Shown: positions 35,555 to 47,541, counted from the first letter of the stretch. The stretch is 64,000 nt of DNA from Allodiplogaster sudhausi (GCA_945643635.1 CALZFC010000033.1:1029001-1093000); one strand, 5' to 3'. Numbers and translations are program-made. The notes: a model not told the origin generated them from the sequence alone.

Positions 35555-37937
35555 ATGGCCGAAATGGTTATTTGCCTGTTTATTTTCAATGATAAGTGGC
35601 TAATATTTTTCAGCTAATAATATTGTTATAGATAATGGATATTGAATTAATAAAAAATGAATGATGTAGTAACAAATAGGTGTTCAAACTGTGTGCGAGT
35701 GTGGCGGCAATGCTGTGTGGACTGGCCTTCTACCAGAGAACCATCAACATGTGGACACTCAAGAACCTCGGAGACGCGTTCCTGACCAAGGACATCGGCT
35801 CCAGGATTATCATACTCGGCACTTTCCTACGGGAAGCGACTGAACTCAACCTCTCAGGCACTTTTGCGGTCAGAGAGAGAAAGAGAGAGACAGAGAGGGT
35901 GGTGGAGGGGAAAGTCTATGAAGAGAGAGGAAAACATTTACATAAGGCTTTTTTTTAAATAATATAATTGTTCCTGAGGTAATTCATTTCCTCGGAGACG
36001 GCCGCCTTCCACACGATTTGTATTGCATCAGCAATGGAGGAGAGAACTCTCCATTCGTTAGCAGTGCACATATTCAGAGAATTAATCAAGGTTAGAGTAT
36101 TCATTCTTTACTTTGATTCAGAATTGAAAGTTCTTCAGGGAAGCGAGCAGCAAATGATATCTGTTCATGGGCCGGCCATCTGGCCGAGTGTGAGATTCGA
36201 CCGGACCAGTCCGGCTCTTTCCGGTTACGTGTTCTCTTCACAGTTACTCTTTAACATCAAGTGTATCTCTCATTCTCTCTCTCTCTCTCTCTCTCCGTCT
36301 CTCTCTCTCTTTCTCTTTCTCATCTTAGTCATCTTTCTTTCTTCAGCCTTGGGGTGACAGCAGACTCAGCTGATGCTCTTGTTCTGCAGCCCCCTCCTCC
36401 GCAGTCCTCCAAGAAGAAGCATGATCTGGTTGTCTGCGTTGCTCCCATGTACATTTACACTGACTGGGAGATCATGCTGACTGGTACAGTTTTGCTTGCC
36501 TTTTATAGACATTCTACTATTTAGTATAATTGTCAACAGAACTGATTGCACAGGAATCGAAACGTGGCTTGCTCTGGGTGCGACAAAGATAATAATCCCT
36601 ATTCAGTCTGCTTCTACTACAACCTACCGCATTCTGCAAGCATACGAAAAGGAAGGTAAGATTGGGAGGTCATGCTTCTCTATTTCACATACCCTCTCCT
36701 CTTTTTACGCTCTCTCCCCTTGTCTGTATTCCTAGCACTCCCTCATTCGCTCTTGCCCATGCTATACTATCTCTCCAGCACTCTTTGTCAGCCTCTCTCA
36801 CTCTCCTCCACACATCTCTTACCATGGCCTTCTTCCCTGGCAAATGTTCACTGGTAGTAGTCCGCCCGATATCGGTTGCGTAGTTGAGGGAACCAACAGC
36901 TCAAGCCTGGCTTCCTTAGCTTTGCGCAGTGGCGATAACGTGACCAATGAGGCTTAGCCGAGGTGCGTTTATTGCTGGTTGAAAACTTTTCCCAATTACC
37001 CGCTATGGCTCCTGAAACATGGATGCCATATGCAATTTTTGAACGCCCGAAGGGGCAAAATGTTCTGAAGGGCTGGGAGGTTTAGGAATCATAAAAACAG
37101 GATTATGTGTATCTGAGACTGCAGGTCTGGTTGTCATTCGTCACTGGCCCAAATGGCCCGTCCTCTCGGATACCAATCCAAATGGTCTCGTTTTGAGCAG
37201 AGGAATTGAGGAGTCTCACGTCAACTGCCTCTTCTATGTCAAACCATTCGCAGACATGGTAACTCTTTCTCTCCACATGGCAGTTGAATGAGTGCATGAT
37301 TAGGTAGTGTTCACGGACATTGACGACATGCTGCTGCCCGTTGATCCTCAGACGGCCGCCCCCGGGGGCAATGTCCAAATCCTTAAGGTTTGGCTCGTTT
37401 ACATCGAATTGTAAACGAAGACCGAAGTGTCCACTTGAGAGCCTCTTTGCCGAGCATCCCCAAGCGGGTTCTCTTCTCTTCGAGCACCGTGACACCCAGC
37501 TCCGTCTGCCTTCGCAGGAGGCAGGTCGTGCATTCTCACTCTTTATCTCATTGAATACGTGCCTCAATGTACGATGTCTTGTATTTGTTGTTCATTTCAA
37601 TCTACCAGTCAATATTCTGATATTTTTGATTTACGTATTTAAATGCGTATATCTGTGCTTTCTTATGTATGACTAACACAAAAGGGGACCGCTCTGTTTC
37701 TATCTAAACATTCAAACAATCATTTCAGCTGCAAATTCGCTTGCGGAATTCAACTTTGACTTTCTGGACGGGTCTCGCAGCAAGCAGAACTGCCAAGTGT
37801 GGAGAATGAAGACTCGAGTGGTCGTCAAGGCAGGCAAGTCATTGAGAGAGAGGAAGAGAAGGTGAGAAAGAAAGAGAGGGAGAGAGAGAGGGAAAGAGAG
37901 AGATAGTGCAAGAGAAGGAGAGATAGAGAGAGGAGGA

Positions 37938-37990
<53 letters not shown>

Positions 37991-38063
37991 AGAGAGAGGA
38001 AGAGAAGGAGAGATAGAGAGAGAGAGGGAGTGCAAGAGAAGGAGAGATAGAGAGAGGAGGAGA

Positions 38064-38100
<37 letters not shown>

Positions 38101-38283
38101 TGGAGAGAGAGAGATGAAGAGAAGGAGAGATAGAGAGAGAGAGGAAGAGAAGGAGAGATATAGAGAGGAAGAGATGAAGAAGAAGAGAGAGAGAGAGAAA
38201 GATACAGAGAAACAGAGAGAGATGAAGAGAATGAGAGAGAGTGAGATAGAGAAGAAGAAGAATAAAAGGAGAGAGAGAGAGAG

Positions 38284-38346
<63 letters not shown>

Positions 38347-39614
38347 AAAAGAAAGAAAAAGAAAGAAAGAAAGAAAGAAAGAGAGCGAGAGAGAGAGAGA
38401 GTAGGATAAGGAGGGAGAGAGGACGAGAAGGAGAGAGTAAGAGAAAATTAGAGGGTGGCTAAAAACATGAGAGCAAGAGATAAAAAAGTTGTACATAAGA
38501 TAAGCGCGGATGACGTGCGGAATGACAGGTCGAGTGGACAGCGTGAACATGCACGAGACGGGGATCCACCGCCTCGGCTTCGTCCAGACTCGCGTGCCCT
38601 GCCGGCTCGGCCACTTCTACCACCTCCGCCACTCCCATTCTTTCGTGGCCGACCCGGCTGCCATCTCCCTCCAGCCACTCGCCAAACTGCTCAATAAGCA
38701 CGCATCTCTTATTTCCCCGTTCATTTCCGTGTTCATGCAGAAGCCGTGCATATATTGGCTATAGAGGAATGATCCTGTATGTCTAAGAAAGCGTAACTTG
38801 AAGTTGTATATTGTTTGAATTGAAATGCTGTGGATTTAGAGAGTGGTCCTCACGAGTGTCCTCGACCTTCTCCGCTCTCTCCTCGGCCCCCCTCAACCGC
38901 TCCTCCACCGAATCATTCGTCGACTTTGACCGTTGTATGTCTGCAATCAACGAAGAGCACTGGACTCTACGCGTCTCTCGCTGTCTCACTCCTCACGTCT
39001 GCTTCTCTCGTCTCCAGAGGTACCCAATCCATGGCAGACCCCTCACAGCCCGCCTCTCTCGTCTCCAGAGGTACCCCAACCCATGCCACCACCGCTTTTG
39101 CCTTGTAGACCCCTCATAGCCCGCCATCCTCCTTCCTTCCCCCCAGAGTGGCCCCCTTGGGAACGCTTTTTTCCTTTCTTCTTCCACCACACAAAACAGC
39201 GACGCATTGCCTCTCGCGCATTCATCTGAGGAGAGGCTCCCGGCACAAGAATTATGTGTTAGACATCTACATAGAAGGAGAAGACCAGGAAGGCAGCTCG
39301 AAGCAGAGACATTCAAGTGCATCCCCCCTCTCTCTCTCTCTATCTCGCCCTCTCTCTCTCTCTCTCTTTCTCTCTCGCCCTCTCTCGCTCTCTGGGTAGG
39401 AGGAGCAATGCAATGCGTGTGCTGCAGAGACGTGGAGTGCGTGGCTGCGCGTGCGGACTACTCGTTCCATCGAACATCTTCAGTGGCAGGGGGAGGCCCT
39501 GCCTCGGGCGCCTTCCTCATCACGGCCCATAACCTCTCTCTCGTGCCGTCGGACACGAACTGTGAGGCTCCTGTTCCGAAATTCACTTCAGGAGATCACT
39601 TCTTTGCTCCTTGA
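35555..39614 (+). CDS. GT92 (DUF23) family glycosyltransferase (multi-exon)
   Basis: Glycosyltransferase family 92, the fold of C. elegans GALT-1, which adds galactose to core-fucosylated N-glycans. These are Golgi type II membrane enzymes. The proposed start (35555, MAEM spliced to VFKLCASVAAMLCGLAF) gives a short N-terminal signal anchor but is uncertain. The catalytic part is clear: DLVVCVAPMYIYTDWEIML, IETWLALGATKIIIPI, YRILQAYEKEGLVVIRHWP, NPNGLVLSRGIEESHVNCLF, VKPFADMVVFTDIDDMLLP with the D-x-D-D metal/nucleotide motif, LLFEHRDTQLRLPS, EFNFDFLDGSR, and GRVDSVNMHETGIHRLG. C-terminal exons include FDRCMSAINEEHWTLRVSRC and YSFHRTSSVAGG, ending DTNCEAPVPKFTSGDHFFAP with TGA at 39612. Exon joints between 38700 and 39400 are tentative. 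A U4 snRNA gene lies in the intron 36656-37124, and a GC-AG intron spans 37834-38528. Confidence 0.87.
36918..37056 (+). ncRNA. U4 spliceosomal snRNA, nested in a GT92 intron
   Basis: The block starts AGCTTTGCGCAGTGGCGATA, as U4 does. It has the 15.5K-binding kink-turn stem (CCAATGAGGC ... GCCGAGGTGCG), the single-stranded TTGAAAACTTTTCCCAAT stretch typical of U4, a central hairpin (TATGGCTCC pairing with GGATGCCATA, one bulge), the Sm site AATTTTTGA, and a short 3' hairpin GCCC-GAAG-GGGC. The length of about 139 nt suits U4. It lies on the same strand as its host, wholly inside intron 36656-37124. No obvious snRNA proximal element was identified upstream, so whether it is expressed from its own promoter is open. 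A pseudogene is possible but all structural parts are intact. Confidence 0.93.
37850..38460 (+). repeat. (GA)n/(GAAA)n purine array in GT92 intron
   Basis: About 600 bp of GA-dominated purines on the sense strand, including a minisatellite-like GGAGAGATAGAGAGAG pattern and a pure (GAAA)n run at about 38288-38345. It fills most of the GC-AG intron. Confidence 0.95.
39003..39120 (+). repeat. Imperfect ~60-bp tandem duplication in GT92 intron
   Basis: TCTCGTCTCCAGAGGTACCC occurs at about 39005 and again at about 39058, each followed by similar AATCCATGGCAGACCCCTCA / CAACCCATGCC...GACCCCTCA text. It probably lies between the last two exons. Confidence 0.6.
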
Positions 39615-40945
39615 TCATTTTAAACAATTTTTATTACGTTCTACTTTTTGTATCCCAAGCGGGTCGCATGATTTCTTTATATTTTTATTTTCTAGCCGAT
39701 TGATCTTCCTGTTATCATCTTCGCATCTTCAATAAATCATTTCAAGAATGAAAGGCGTGCCTTGTTTTTTTTAAATAGATATGTATGCATTTATGTATTC
39801 ACATAAGTGAATTGATGCCGCCACTGCTTGCGATGCAAAAGAGGAGAAAACGATTGACCGGGAGAGAATCGGAGAATGGCAGCGAGAGATAGAGATGAGA
39901 GAGAGAGAGTGAGAGAGAGCGGGAGAGAGAGATGGAGGGAGAGAGATGGAGGGAGAGAGAGATGGAGGGAGGGAGAGATGGAGGGAGAGAGAGATGGAGG
40001 GATAGAGAGATAGAGGGATAAGGAGAGCGAGGGAGAGAGAGAGCGAGGGAACGTCATGCAAATAATGAGGATAGGTATGATTATGAAGGGAAAAAATATG
40101 AGAAAGTGGAATGAATGTCTCTGTTCGACAACTTTAGACGACAATCTGCAATGTCTTTGACAGAGAGGCAACCATTGGCAGCCCAGCCATTCTTCTCTCT
40201 GAGGAATAAGAAGATAGAAAGAAGAAGAGAGAGAGAGAGAGAGGGACAGAGAGAGAGAGAGAGAGGGACAGAGAGAGAGAGAGGGACAGAGAGAGAGAGA
40301 GAGAGGGAGTTAGAGCGAGAGACAGATAGAGGTATAAAGATACTGAGAGTGGATGGTGGTGAGAAACAACAGAGGGATAAGACATAGTGGAAGAGTATAA
40401 GTGGGAGAGAAGTGAAATATGTATATGATGTCTTGTAGTTCTCTTCTCTTCTTTTCTTTTCGCTTTTCTCTCTCCTCTGCCTTCACCCCAAGCAATGCCT
40501 CAAATCTCCCCCTCTCGCCATCGATCCTCGCTGCTATTTCGGCCCTTCTCATCCTCATGAAGAAGAAACCAATTCTGTCACTCCTCTACTACGCTACTCA
40601 CTCACTTTCGCATTCTTTGCTCATTTCCCTCTCTGTCTGATTTCTCGTTTCTTTCTCGCTCTCTTCCTCTATCATCATCTGAAGCAGTCCCTTCTGGGCC
40701 TGGTGCCATTTCTTCGTTCGTTCTTTTTGTTTTAACGAGACGGCTATGCTAACAATTTCCCTTCCTTCAAAAAACTGTTTAAACTGTCTTAACTGTCATC
40801 GGGCTGCAATCAATAATTGTTGAATTTCCTTGACGTTAAAATAGATTGTTAATGTGCTAACCTTGTATATTCGTTGGATTTCCCTGAAAGAAATGGTTGA
40901 AGAGAGGGATGCCGAGGAGGCGGCCGTGACTGCAGAGGCCGCCAG
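39615..40945. other. Intergenic with (GA)n arrays, GT92 to K2P channel
   Basis: Holds a GA/GGGA-rich tract at 39880-40050 with about 25-bp GATGGAGGGAGAGA-type units, and a second at 40210-40320 with GGGACAGAGAGAGAGA units. No gene was recognised. The K2P 5' UTR is expected near the right end. Confidence 0.7.
39731..39736 (+). promoter_or_regulatory. Polyadenylation signal of GT92 gene
   Basis: AATAAA about 115 bp after the stop codon. Confidence 0.65.
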
Positions 40946-41116
40946 ATGAGAGACGAAGTGCGCTCTTGCTGTCTCCGTACCACCACTTGCATTCGGAGGG
41001 TTAGAGGGCCATCTTCATCTCTCTCTCGCTCTCTTTCTCTCTTCCTCGCTCTCTCTCTCTCCCTCTCTGTCTTCCTCTCTTCTCTCTGTCCCTCTCTCCT
41101 CCATCTCTCTCTCTCG

Positions 41117-41171
<55 letters not shown>

Positions 41172-41196
41172 TCGCTCTCGCTCTCTCTCTCTCTTC

Positions 41197-41238
<42 letters not shown>

Positions 41239-42865
41239 CTTCCTCTCTTCTCTCTCTCTCCCTCTCTCCTCCATCTCTCTCTCGCCCTCTTTCTCTCTCA
41301 CCCTGTCCCTCTCTCTCTCTCCTCCATCTCTCTGTTCAGGTGACTGCCTTCGTCATCTCCCATGTCGGCCTGTGCTTCCTGGTGGCAATCTACGCTGTGC
41401 TGGGAGCGTTGATGTTCCAAGCGATAGAGTATCCCGAGGAGCTGCTCTTTCAGGGTCACATCCGCAACGACACTTGGCTCGTCAGTTCTCTCCCTGTTTT
41501 CCTCTTCATCTTCCCTAGTTGCCTCTCCCTTTTCACCTTCTTTTTCCCCAGCATTCTCCGCTATTCCAAGCAATATTTGTTATGTTTGTACCTATGTATA
41601 TACATACATACATATGTCTCTTGATGAAAGTGCTACAATAAGAGCCTTCAGCAGTGGCATACGTACATATGTATATTGAAAGCTGTAGTTGGTCTGCTTG
41701 AGTTGGTGGACGAGTTGTACGAGTTCATCCGCCAAAGCGAAGTGATCGAAGAGCACGAAGTGAAGAGCAGAGCTCACGAACTCTTCAAGCTGTTCGAGCA
41801 TCAACTCGTCAACGCCGTCAACTTCGAAGGTCCCTTTACATTTTATTTTTGCTGTTCATTGGTTACGATAAATTTGTACATATGCAAATATATCAAATTC
41901 TTATTGCTGAAATCTGTGGAAAAGTCAGGTTTCGATGAGAATGATGACGTGCGAACGAAGTTCCAGTGGACATTCTCAGGCGCACTCCTCTTCTCCATCA
42001 CAGTCTTCACCACGATTGGTCAGTCCATTCCGAGTCTCTCTGCCATGAACACTGCCTTCTCTCCATTTCATCATTTGGCAGCTCGCCAAGAGCTTCTTTC
42101 GTGGCTTCTCCCTTAGGCTGCAGAACAATCAATGTTTATCCCTTAGGGGCTTTAGCCGCTTTCTTCTTCTATTCCCGCTTACTTTACTCGTTCTCTCACA
42201 CTGTGAATGCAACGTCACAATGAGTGAGAAGGAGGAAGGGAGAGCAGAGAGAGAGGGAGAGAGAGAGAGCGAGAGAGAGAGAGAGCGAGAGAGACAGTGG
42301 GAGACAGAGATATTGAAAGAAATGAAAGAGCGAGGAGAGACAGAGAGAGAGCGCTAGGAAGAGTCACAAACGACTTCCGTCTCCCATGTATGATCGTCGG
42401 TTCTGGAAACTCTGGTTCAGAGCAGACAGATAGAGAGAAAGAAAGAGGGAGAGAGAGAGGGAGAAAGAGGAAAAAGAGAAGGAAAGTGAGGAAACATTAG
42501 TGCAATGTATGAAACAGTAAGCATGGAATGTTGCAGCAAAGAATATGTACATACATTTAAACTGCACTAATTTATGTATATCTCATCAAATATTATATGT
42601 TATGTGCCGTCATATCATATTTGATGCATGAATAAATAAATAAAAAAATTAGGATAATGTGATGACTTTAGTAAAAGAATGTCTTACCTAGCATAAGAAA
42701 GTGAAGAGAGATTCCACTGCAGGCTACGGGCACATCTGTCCCAAGACTGTACTCGGCCGGCTCATGACCATCTTCTATGCAATGGTCGGCATTCCACTCA
42801 TGCTGCTCTGCCTCGCAAACATCGCAGAGAGTCTCGCCAGTGTCAGTTTTGAGAGCGAGCGAGCG

Positions 42866-42908
<43 letters not shown>

Positions 42909-45900
42909 AGAGAGAGAAACGAGCGAGATAGAATGAGTGAAAAGTTAAGTGACTATCTTTGAAGGTGTTCACGTACATCTACTTCAAAGTATGCTGTGCG
43001 TATTGCCGGTGGCAGAAGACCCGCCGTCGAATTCGCCGTGCTGCCCTCTCCTTCCGCTACCATCCGAATGCTGCTGTCAATATTCGGAGAGGTTCTCTCT
43101 TCCTCGTTCTTTTTCCCATTGGTTTCCTTTCCTCTACCTTGTTTTCCCTTGTAAATTTTGCTCTATCTCTTTCCCTCTCTCCCTCTCTCTCTCTCTCTCT
43201 CTGCCACTCTGTCTTTCTCTGTCTCTCTTTCTTTCTCTCTCTCTCTCTAATTCTCAGCCCAATCCGGCCGCTCTAACCAGCGCTACAACACTGTCCGCCG
43301 CAATCCTTCGCTGAATCGTTCAAAGAACTCTCGGTATGGACCATCAGACACGAAAAGTGTCCGGTCATTTGGAAGGTGTGGATGCACATTTTATTCAATG
43401 TCATTTTATTTCTAGTAAGTGTTTTTTTTTCGTTTTATTAATATAAATGACAGAAATTGATTAAAAGTATTTAATGGATTGATAAAATGAATAAAAAGAC
43501 TGAAAATGCAGATATGACAGCGCGGCCGGCCGTTTCGATCGAGTGGACACGATGTCCCTTCCCGGCAAGCGGAAGATTTCTCAGACTTCCCGCAGCCCCA
43601 ATGGCACTCTCAAGTCCGGAGCCACTTTCCCGAGAAAGTCCGTTTTCTTTCTTCTCGATCCTTTCTGTTATGCCATTTTTGTATTGACTGATCAAAGAGT
43701 AAAGGAAGAAGATATCATTTTGAATTGGAGAATAACAATGATTTCTCCTTGAGGATGCAACTACAAAAGTCGAGCACTACGCTGAACATCGACCATCTCG
43801 AGATGGAAGAGAGGAGAAAGAGAAGGGCCGGCCAACGTTTCTGTGTCTCCCAGAGTCCCGCCAGGGAGTACAAATGTATCTACTTCGTACTGTAGTGTCC
43901 CATTTGTAACTACAGTACGGCTCAGCGGCCAGGGGTCTCGGCTAGAAGAGCCGCTAAAGACGAGAACCCTGGCCGCTGAGCCGTTCTGTATGTACATACA
44001 TACATATGTATGTGCATTTTGATTAGTTTCTGAGGGTTTTGCAGTTGCCCGCGGAGAAGACGGCTTGGTGGACATGAAGACCTTCTGTAACACTTCCGGC
44101 CTTCACGAGATCGTCCACGTTCACTCAGAGAAGAGGTATTTCACAGTTTTGTATTATCTTGTCGTTATTTTGTCTTTTCCCTTTCTCCCTTGATTAGCTG
44201 TTTGTTGATGCCCTTGAATGTCCTTTCCTTGCAGCCGCAACGGCCGTCGCCGCCGAGAGCGAAGGGGTCCTCACGGAGTGCCGAATGTCGTCATCTCCAG
44301 GTTCTCTTCCTTCCCCTCCCATTCAATGAACTCTCCCTCCCTTCTAGAGCTGCGGCTCGACGATTCGATGAAGATCGCAAGGCAGCCTCGGACATCGAGA
44401 GAGAGGACACTTCTGCCCAGGTCAGCCGAGTCATTCTACGTCACTTCTCTTTCAATCTCGCACTCTCTCTCTACCTCTCCCTCTCTCCCTCACACTCTCT
44501 CTACCTCTCCCTCTCTCCCTCACACTCTCTCTACCTCTCCCTCTCTCCTTCACACTTTCTCTTTCTCTCTGCACTCCAAGTTCCCGCTCTCTCTCTATTC
44601 TAACATCTCTCGTCTGGAATGGATGGCAGGCCCTGGCAGCATTTTGTCGTCTTTTCTGCAAATCCCCTGAGAAATTTTCAATCTCGAACTTAACATGAAG
44701 AGAAAGAGAGAAGGGGAGAGGCACAGGGGAATCGCTCTTATGTCTACTCTCTCTATCTTGGTCTTGGTTCACTATTGACACGCCATCCACTTATAGAGGG
44801 CTATCTCACATTCTCACCCTCACCCTCTTCTCCGTTACAGACAGCAACTCTCACTCTCACCCTCCTTCCCCTATTGAGGGTCATCTCAGACTCTTACCCT
44901 ACCCTCTTCCCCATTATAGAAAGCGGCTCACACTCTCACCCTCCTACCTCGATAGAGGGCCATCTCGCATCCTCACCCTCACCCTTTTCCCCATTATAGA
45001 GAACATCTCACACTTTCACCCTCTTTCCCCTATACATTTCACAATCTCAATGTCTTCTCCTTATAGAGAGCCATCTCACCCTCTTACCTTCATTCGTATT
45101 CAGCTTCCATTCTCAGTCTCCCTCTCTTTTAATCTGTGCTCACACTCTTTCATTTTCTAGAACTGTTTCTGCTCACCTACCCTCCTTATCATATCTTTCC
45201 ACATAACAAAACAAATTCTTTATGCAGCAATAATACAAAACAATACGAGATGGCGTAATTATTTCTTCATATAATTGTGACCGCAGCAGTTATCCCAACT
45301 ATCACATTTTCTTGAAGCTTTCCTTCTCGGATGACGACGACAATGTTGAACGGAAGAGAGAAATGAATAATCGATTCGATCGATTGGAGAGATTGGAGAG
45401 ATTGGAGAGACTCGACCGATTAGAGAAAGAGAGACACGAGAGACTGGACAGAGAGATGCAGCCATCCAGCAGCCAGCATGGCAATCTCTCGTCCCCCGCC
45501 ACGGGAGAGGGCGGGGGAGGGCGACCGCCAGCCGCCAGGAAGCAGCCTTCTCTTGACAGCAGCATATCCAGGAGGTATACAACACACATTTTAAGCTTGA
45601 TTCAAAATGAAATTACAGATTACGCGGTGAAATGGACGGCCGCTCCTATCGTTCCGCCGGCTCTGAAAGATCGGACGACCTCTCTCTACACTCACTCAGA
45701 AGACAAGGTCTCTCCTCTTTCTCTCGTTCTCTCTCCCTCTCTCTTTCTCTCTCTCTTTCTCTCTTTTACTCTCTTTCTCTCTCCTATCTCTCTGCTGCAG
45801 GAGGCGGTGGTGGATACGGCCGCCCGGTGAGTGAGAAGATGCCGGTGACAGTGGGAATCTTTATTGTATTCGCCTTCATCACTGGCGGGGCCATTCTCTT

Positions 45901-46688
45901 CTCTGTCTGGGAGAACTGGAATATCTTCGACGGCGCCTACTACTGCTTCATTACTCTTAGGCACCTTTTTTCTTTCTTTTCCTCCTTGATTAGTGAATAG
46001 ATCTTTATCTGATTTTCTTATTTAATTTGGCTTGAGATTTAAGGAGTGTTTTCTATTTGATATCTTCAGCACAATCGGATTCGGCGATATCGTGCCGGGC
46101 CAGGCACTGGACGAGGGCAGCCAGGAGAAGCTGCTTGTCTGCGCCCTCTACCTCCTCTTCGGAATGGCTCTCATTGCCATGTGCTTCAAACTCATGCAGG
46201 ACGACGTCGTGCAGAAGGCGCGCTGGCTCGGCCGGAAGATTGGCATTCTCGGTCCCGTGCTTTTCTCTTCCCTAACAAATTCACATACAACTAGAATTGG
46301 AATTATATACGAATTTCCCATTATATATGTTATTATAATAATTAATATTACCATCTCCGTCGTAGTAGTTTTTCGTTAAATAATTGATTTTGGACTTAAA
46401 TTTTATTGAAGTGAAAGAGGACTACTCGGAGTCAGAATCCGAATTGGACGACGACGTCGTTCTTGAAGAAGACGAAGAAGAAGACATGTTCTCCGAAGAA
46501 AAGACCGACCCTGTCAGATTATTCTTTTCCTCGTACTTTTATTTTTATTCCAATTATTTACCTACTAACTGCATGATACCATACGGTAAACATACAAGAT
46601 AATATTTGAGGAAAAGCGCACGACCTCCTCGGGGTCGTCGAAGAGAGAAGAAGAGCACCAACGACCGAGAAGAAGCGCCTTTCGATAG
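40946..46688 (+). CDS. TWK-type two-pore-domain (K2P) potassium channel
   Basis: Background K+ channel subunit with layout M1-P1-M2-M3-P2-M4. It starts [18 protein letters not shown], spliced at 41341 to M1 ([20 protein letters not shown], then [10 protein letters not shown]). The extracellular cap has the glycosylation site NDTW. P1 is TTIGYGH, its glycine codon split by the intron ending at 42720, and M2 includes [18 protein letters not shown] long cytoplasmic loop of roughly 300 residues follows, Ser/Arg-rich, with a coiled-coil-like repeat of [17 protein letters not shown] at about 45380. M3 starts at about 45845 ([17 protein letters not shown]), P2 is TIGFGD, and M4 reads [20 protein letters not shown]. 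The acidic tail [20 protein letters not shown] precedes a last exon with TAG at 46686-46688 (joint tentative). The loop is unusually long for a K2P. Exact TWK subtype not assigned. Confidence 0.92.
41010..41336 (+). repeat. (CT)n array in first K2P intron
   Basis: About 330 bp of CT repeats with TCTTCCTCGCTC interruptions that recur roughly every 40-60 bp, ending at the acceptor TGTTCAG before the M1 exon. Confidence 0.95.
42245..42480 (+). repeat. Purine-rich GA tracts in K2P intron
   Basis: GAGAGAGAGCGAGA-type runs in two blocks (about 42245-42300 and 42425-42480) inside the intron between P1 halves. Confidence 0.85.
43886..43989 (+). other. Two overlapping strong hairpins in a K2P intron
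   Basis: Hairpin A pairs 43886-43895 with 43910-43919 (CGTACTGTAG/CTACAGTACG, 10 bp, perfect). Hairpin B pairs 43912-43934 with 43967-43989 (ACAGTACGGCTCAGCGGCC onward, 23 bp with one mismatch) around a 32-nt loop that itself contains TCTCG/CGAGA. The right arm of A overlaps the left arm of B at 43912-43919, so only one can form at a time. It lies in the intron before the exon encoding [13 protein letters not shown]. Confidence 0.8.
44461..44550 (+). repeat. Three perfect 30-bp tandem repeats
   Basis: The unit begins CACTCTCTCTACCTCTCCCT and occurs at 44461, 44491 and 44521 with almost no change, inside a K2P intron. Confidence 0.85.
44790..45080 (+). repeat. Diverged tandem array in K2P intron
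   Basis: A degenerate unit of about 55-60 bp built from TATAGAGGGC, ATCTCACA/CTCTCACCCTC and CTTCCCCATTA. It is seen at about 44797, 44870, 44925, 44955, 44995 and 45065. Confidence 0.65.
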
Positions 46689-47499
46689 TTTGACGTGAAA
46701 ACCCAGCCATCTTAGGAGTATTTAAATTCCACTCAATTGTTTTATATCGGTGACTTTGCTCTTTGTATATGAATTGCACTGGCAAAGCTCTGCTTTTCTT
46801 CTCCTTCCTTTTCTCTTTTATTTGTTCATGGTATTCTTCCTCCTTCTCGAATATCCTCTGGCATGCGAGGTCTTTCTTCTTCCGTCTCAGTCGCCTCTCC
46901 CTTTCATATTCATTCTTCTTCTTCCATTTATTCCTCTCTAATTGGCATCTCCTTTACTATTGTATATCTCCAGTCACTGCTAACGTAATCAAGAAGTGTT
47001 GATGTAATGGGTACTTTCTCTAATGAAGCCTTCATAATTCAATTGCTTCTTTCCCTTTATCCGCTGATTCAACTCGTTATCACGGCTTGAAAGAGCCGAA
47101 GTTAATCCTCATTTTGTGTCTTTCCACGTGCATTTGAATAGAGTTCATGTAGCACGCGTCTTCAGCTGAAGAATCTCCTTGATTCCCGTTCATTCGAAGT
47201 GGAATCCCCTCAAGGGCTGCTTTTCCATTCCTCACTTCAACAACTCTCGTCTCCTTTCTTTGCTTGTGTGGATGTTGTGATTGATCTCTTCTGTGTTACG
47301 GTTACTTCTCCACTCCCATTGTTCGATTCACATTCCCTTCATTTCCCGTCACCATCACAGCTTCTTTTGATTCTCGTGGGCTGTGAGAATAAATTCAGTC
47401 AGCCCTTTTTGCGAGTTATTGCGACAAACAATAATTGGGACTGATGAAGAGAGGGGGGGTTTAGGGAACGAGCAAGAGAGAGAGGGAGAGAGATAGAGA

Positions 47500-47541
<42 letters not shown>

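Noticed and set aside
37103..37567. 154-codon minus-strand frame that looks protein-like
   Set aside because: The plus strand gives the conserved GT92 motifs (HWP, NPNGL, DIDD, FEHRDTQ) across the same bases, with proper splice sites.
37825..38550. 241-codon minus-strand Ser/Leu/Phe frame
   Set aside because: It is a translation of the (GA)n array in the opposite strand and is low complexity.
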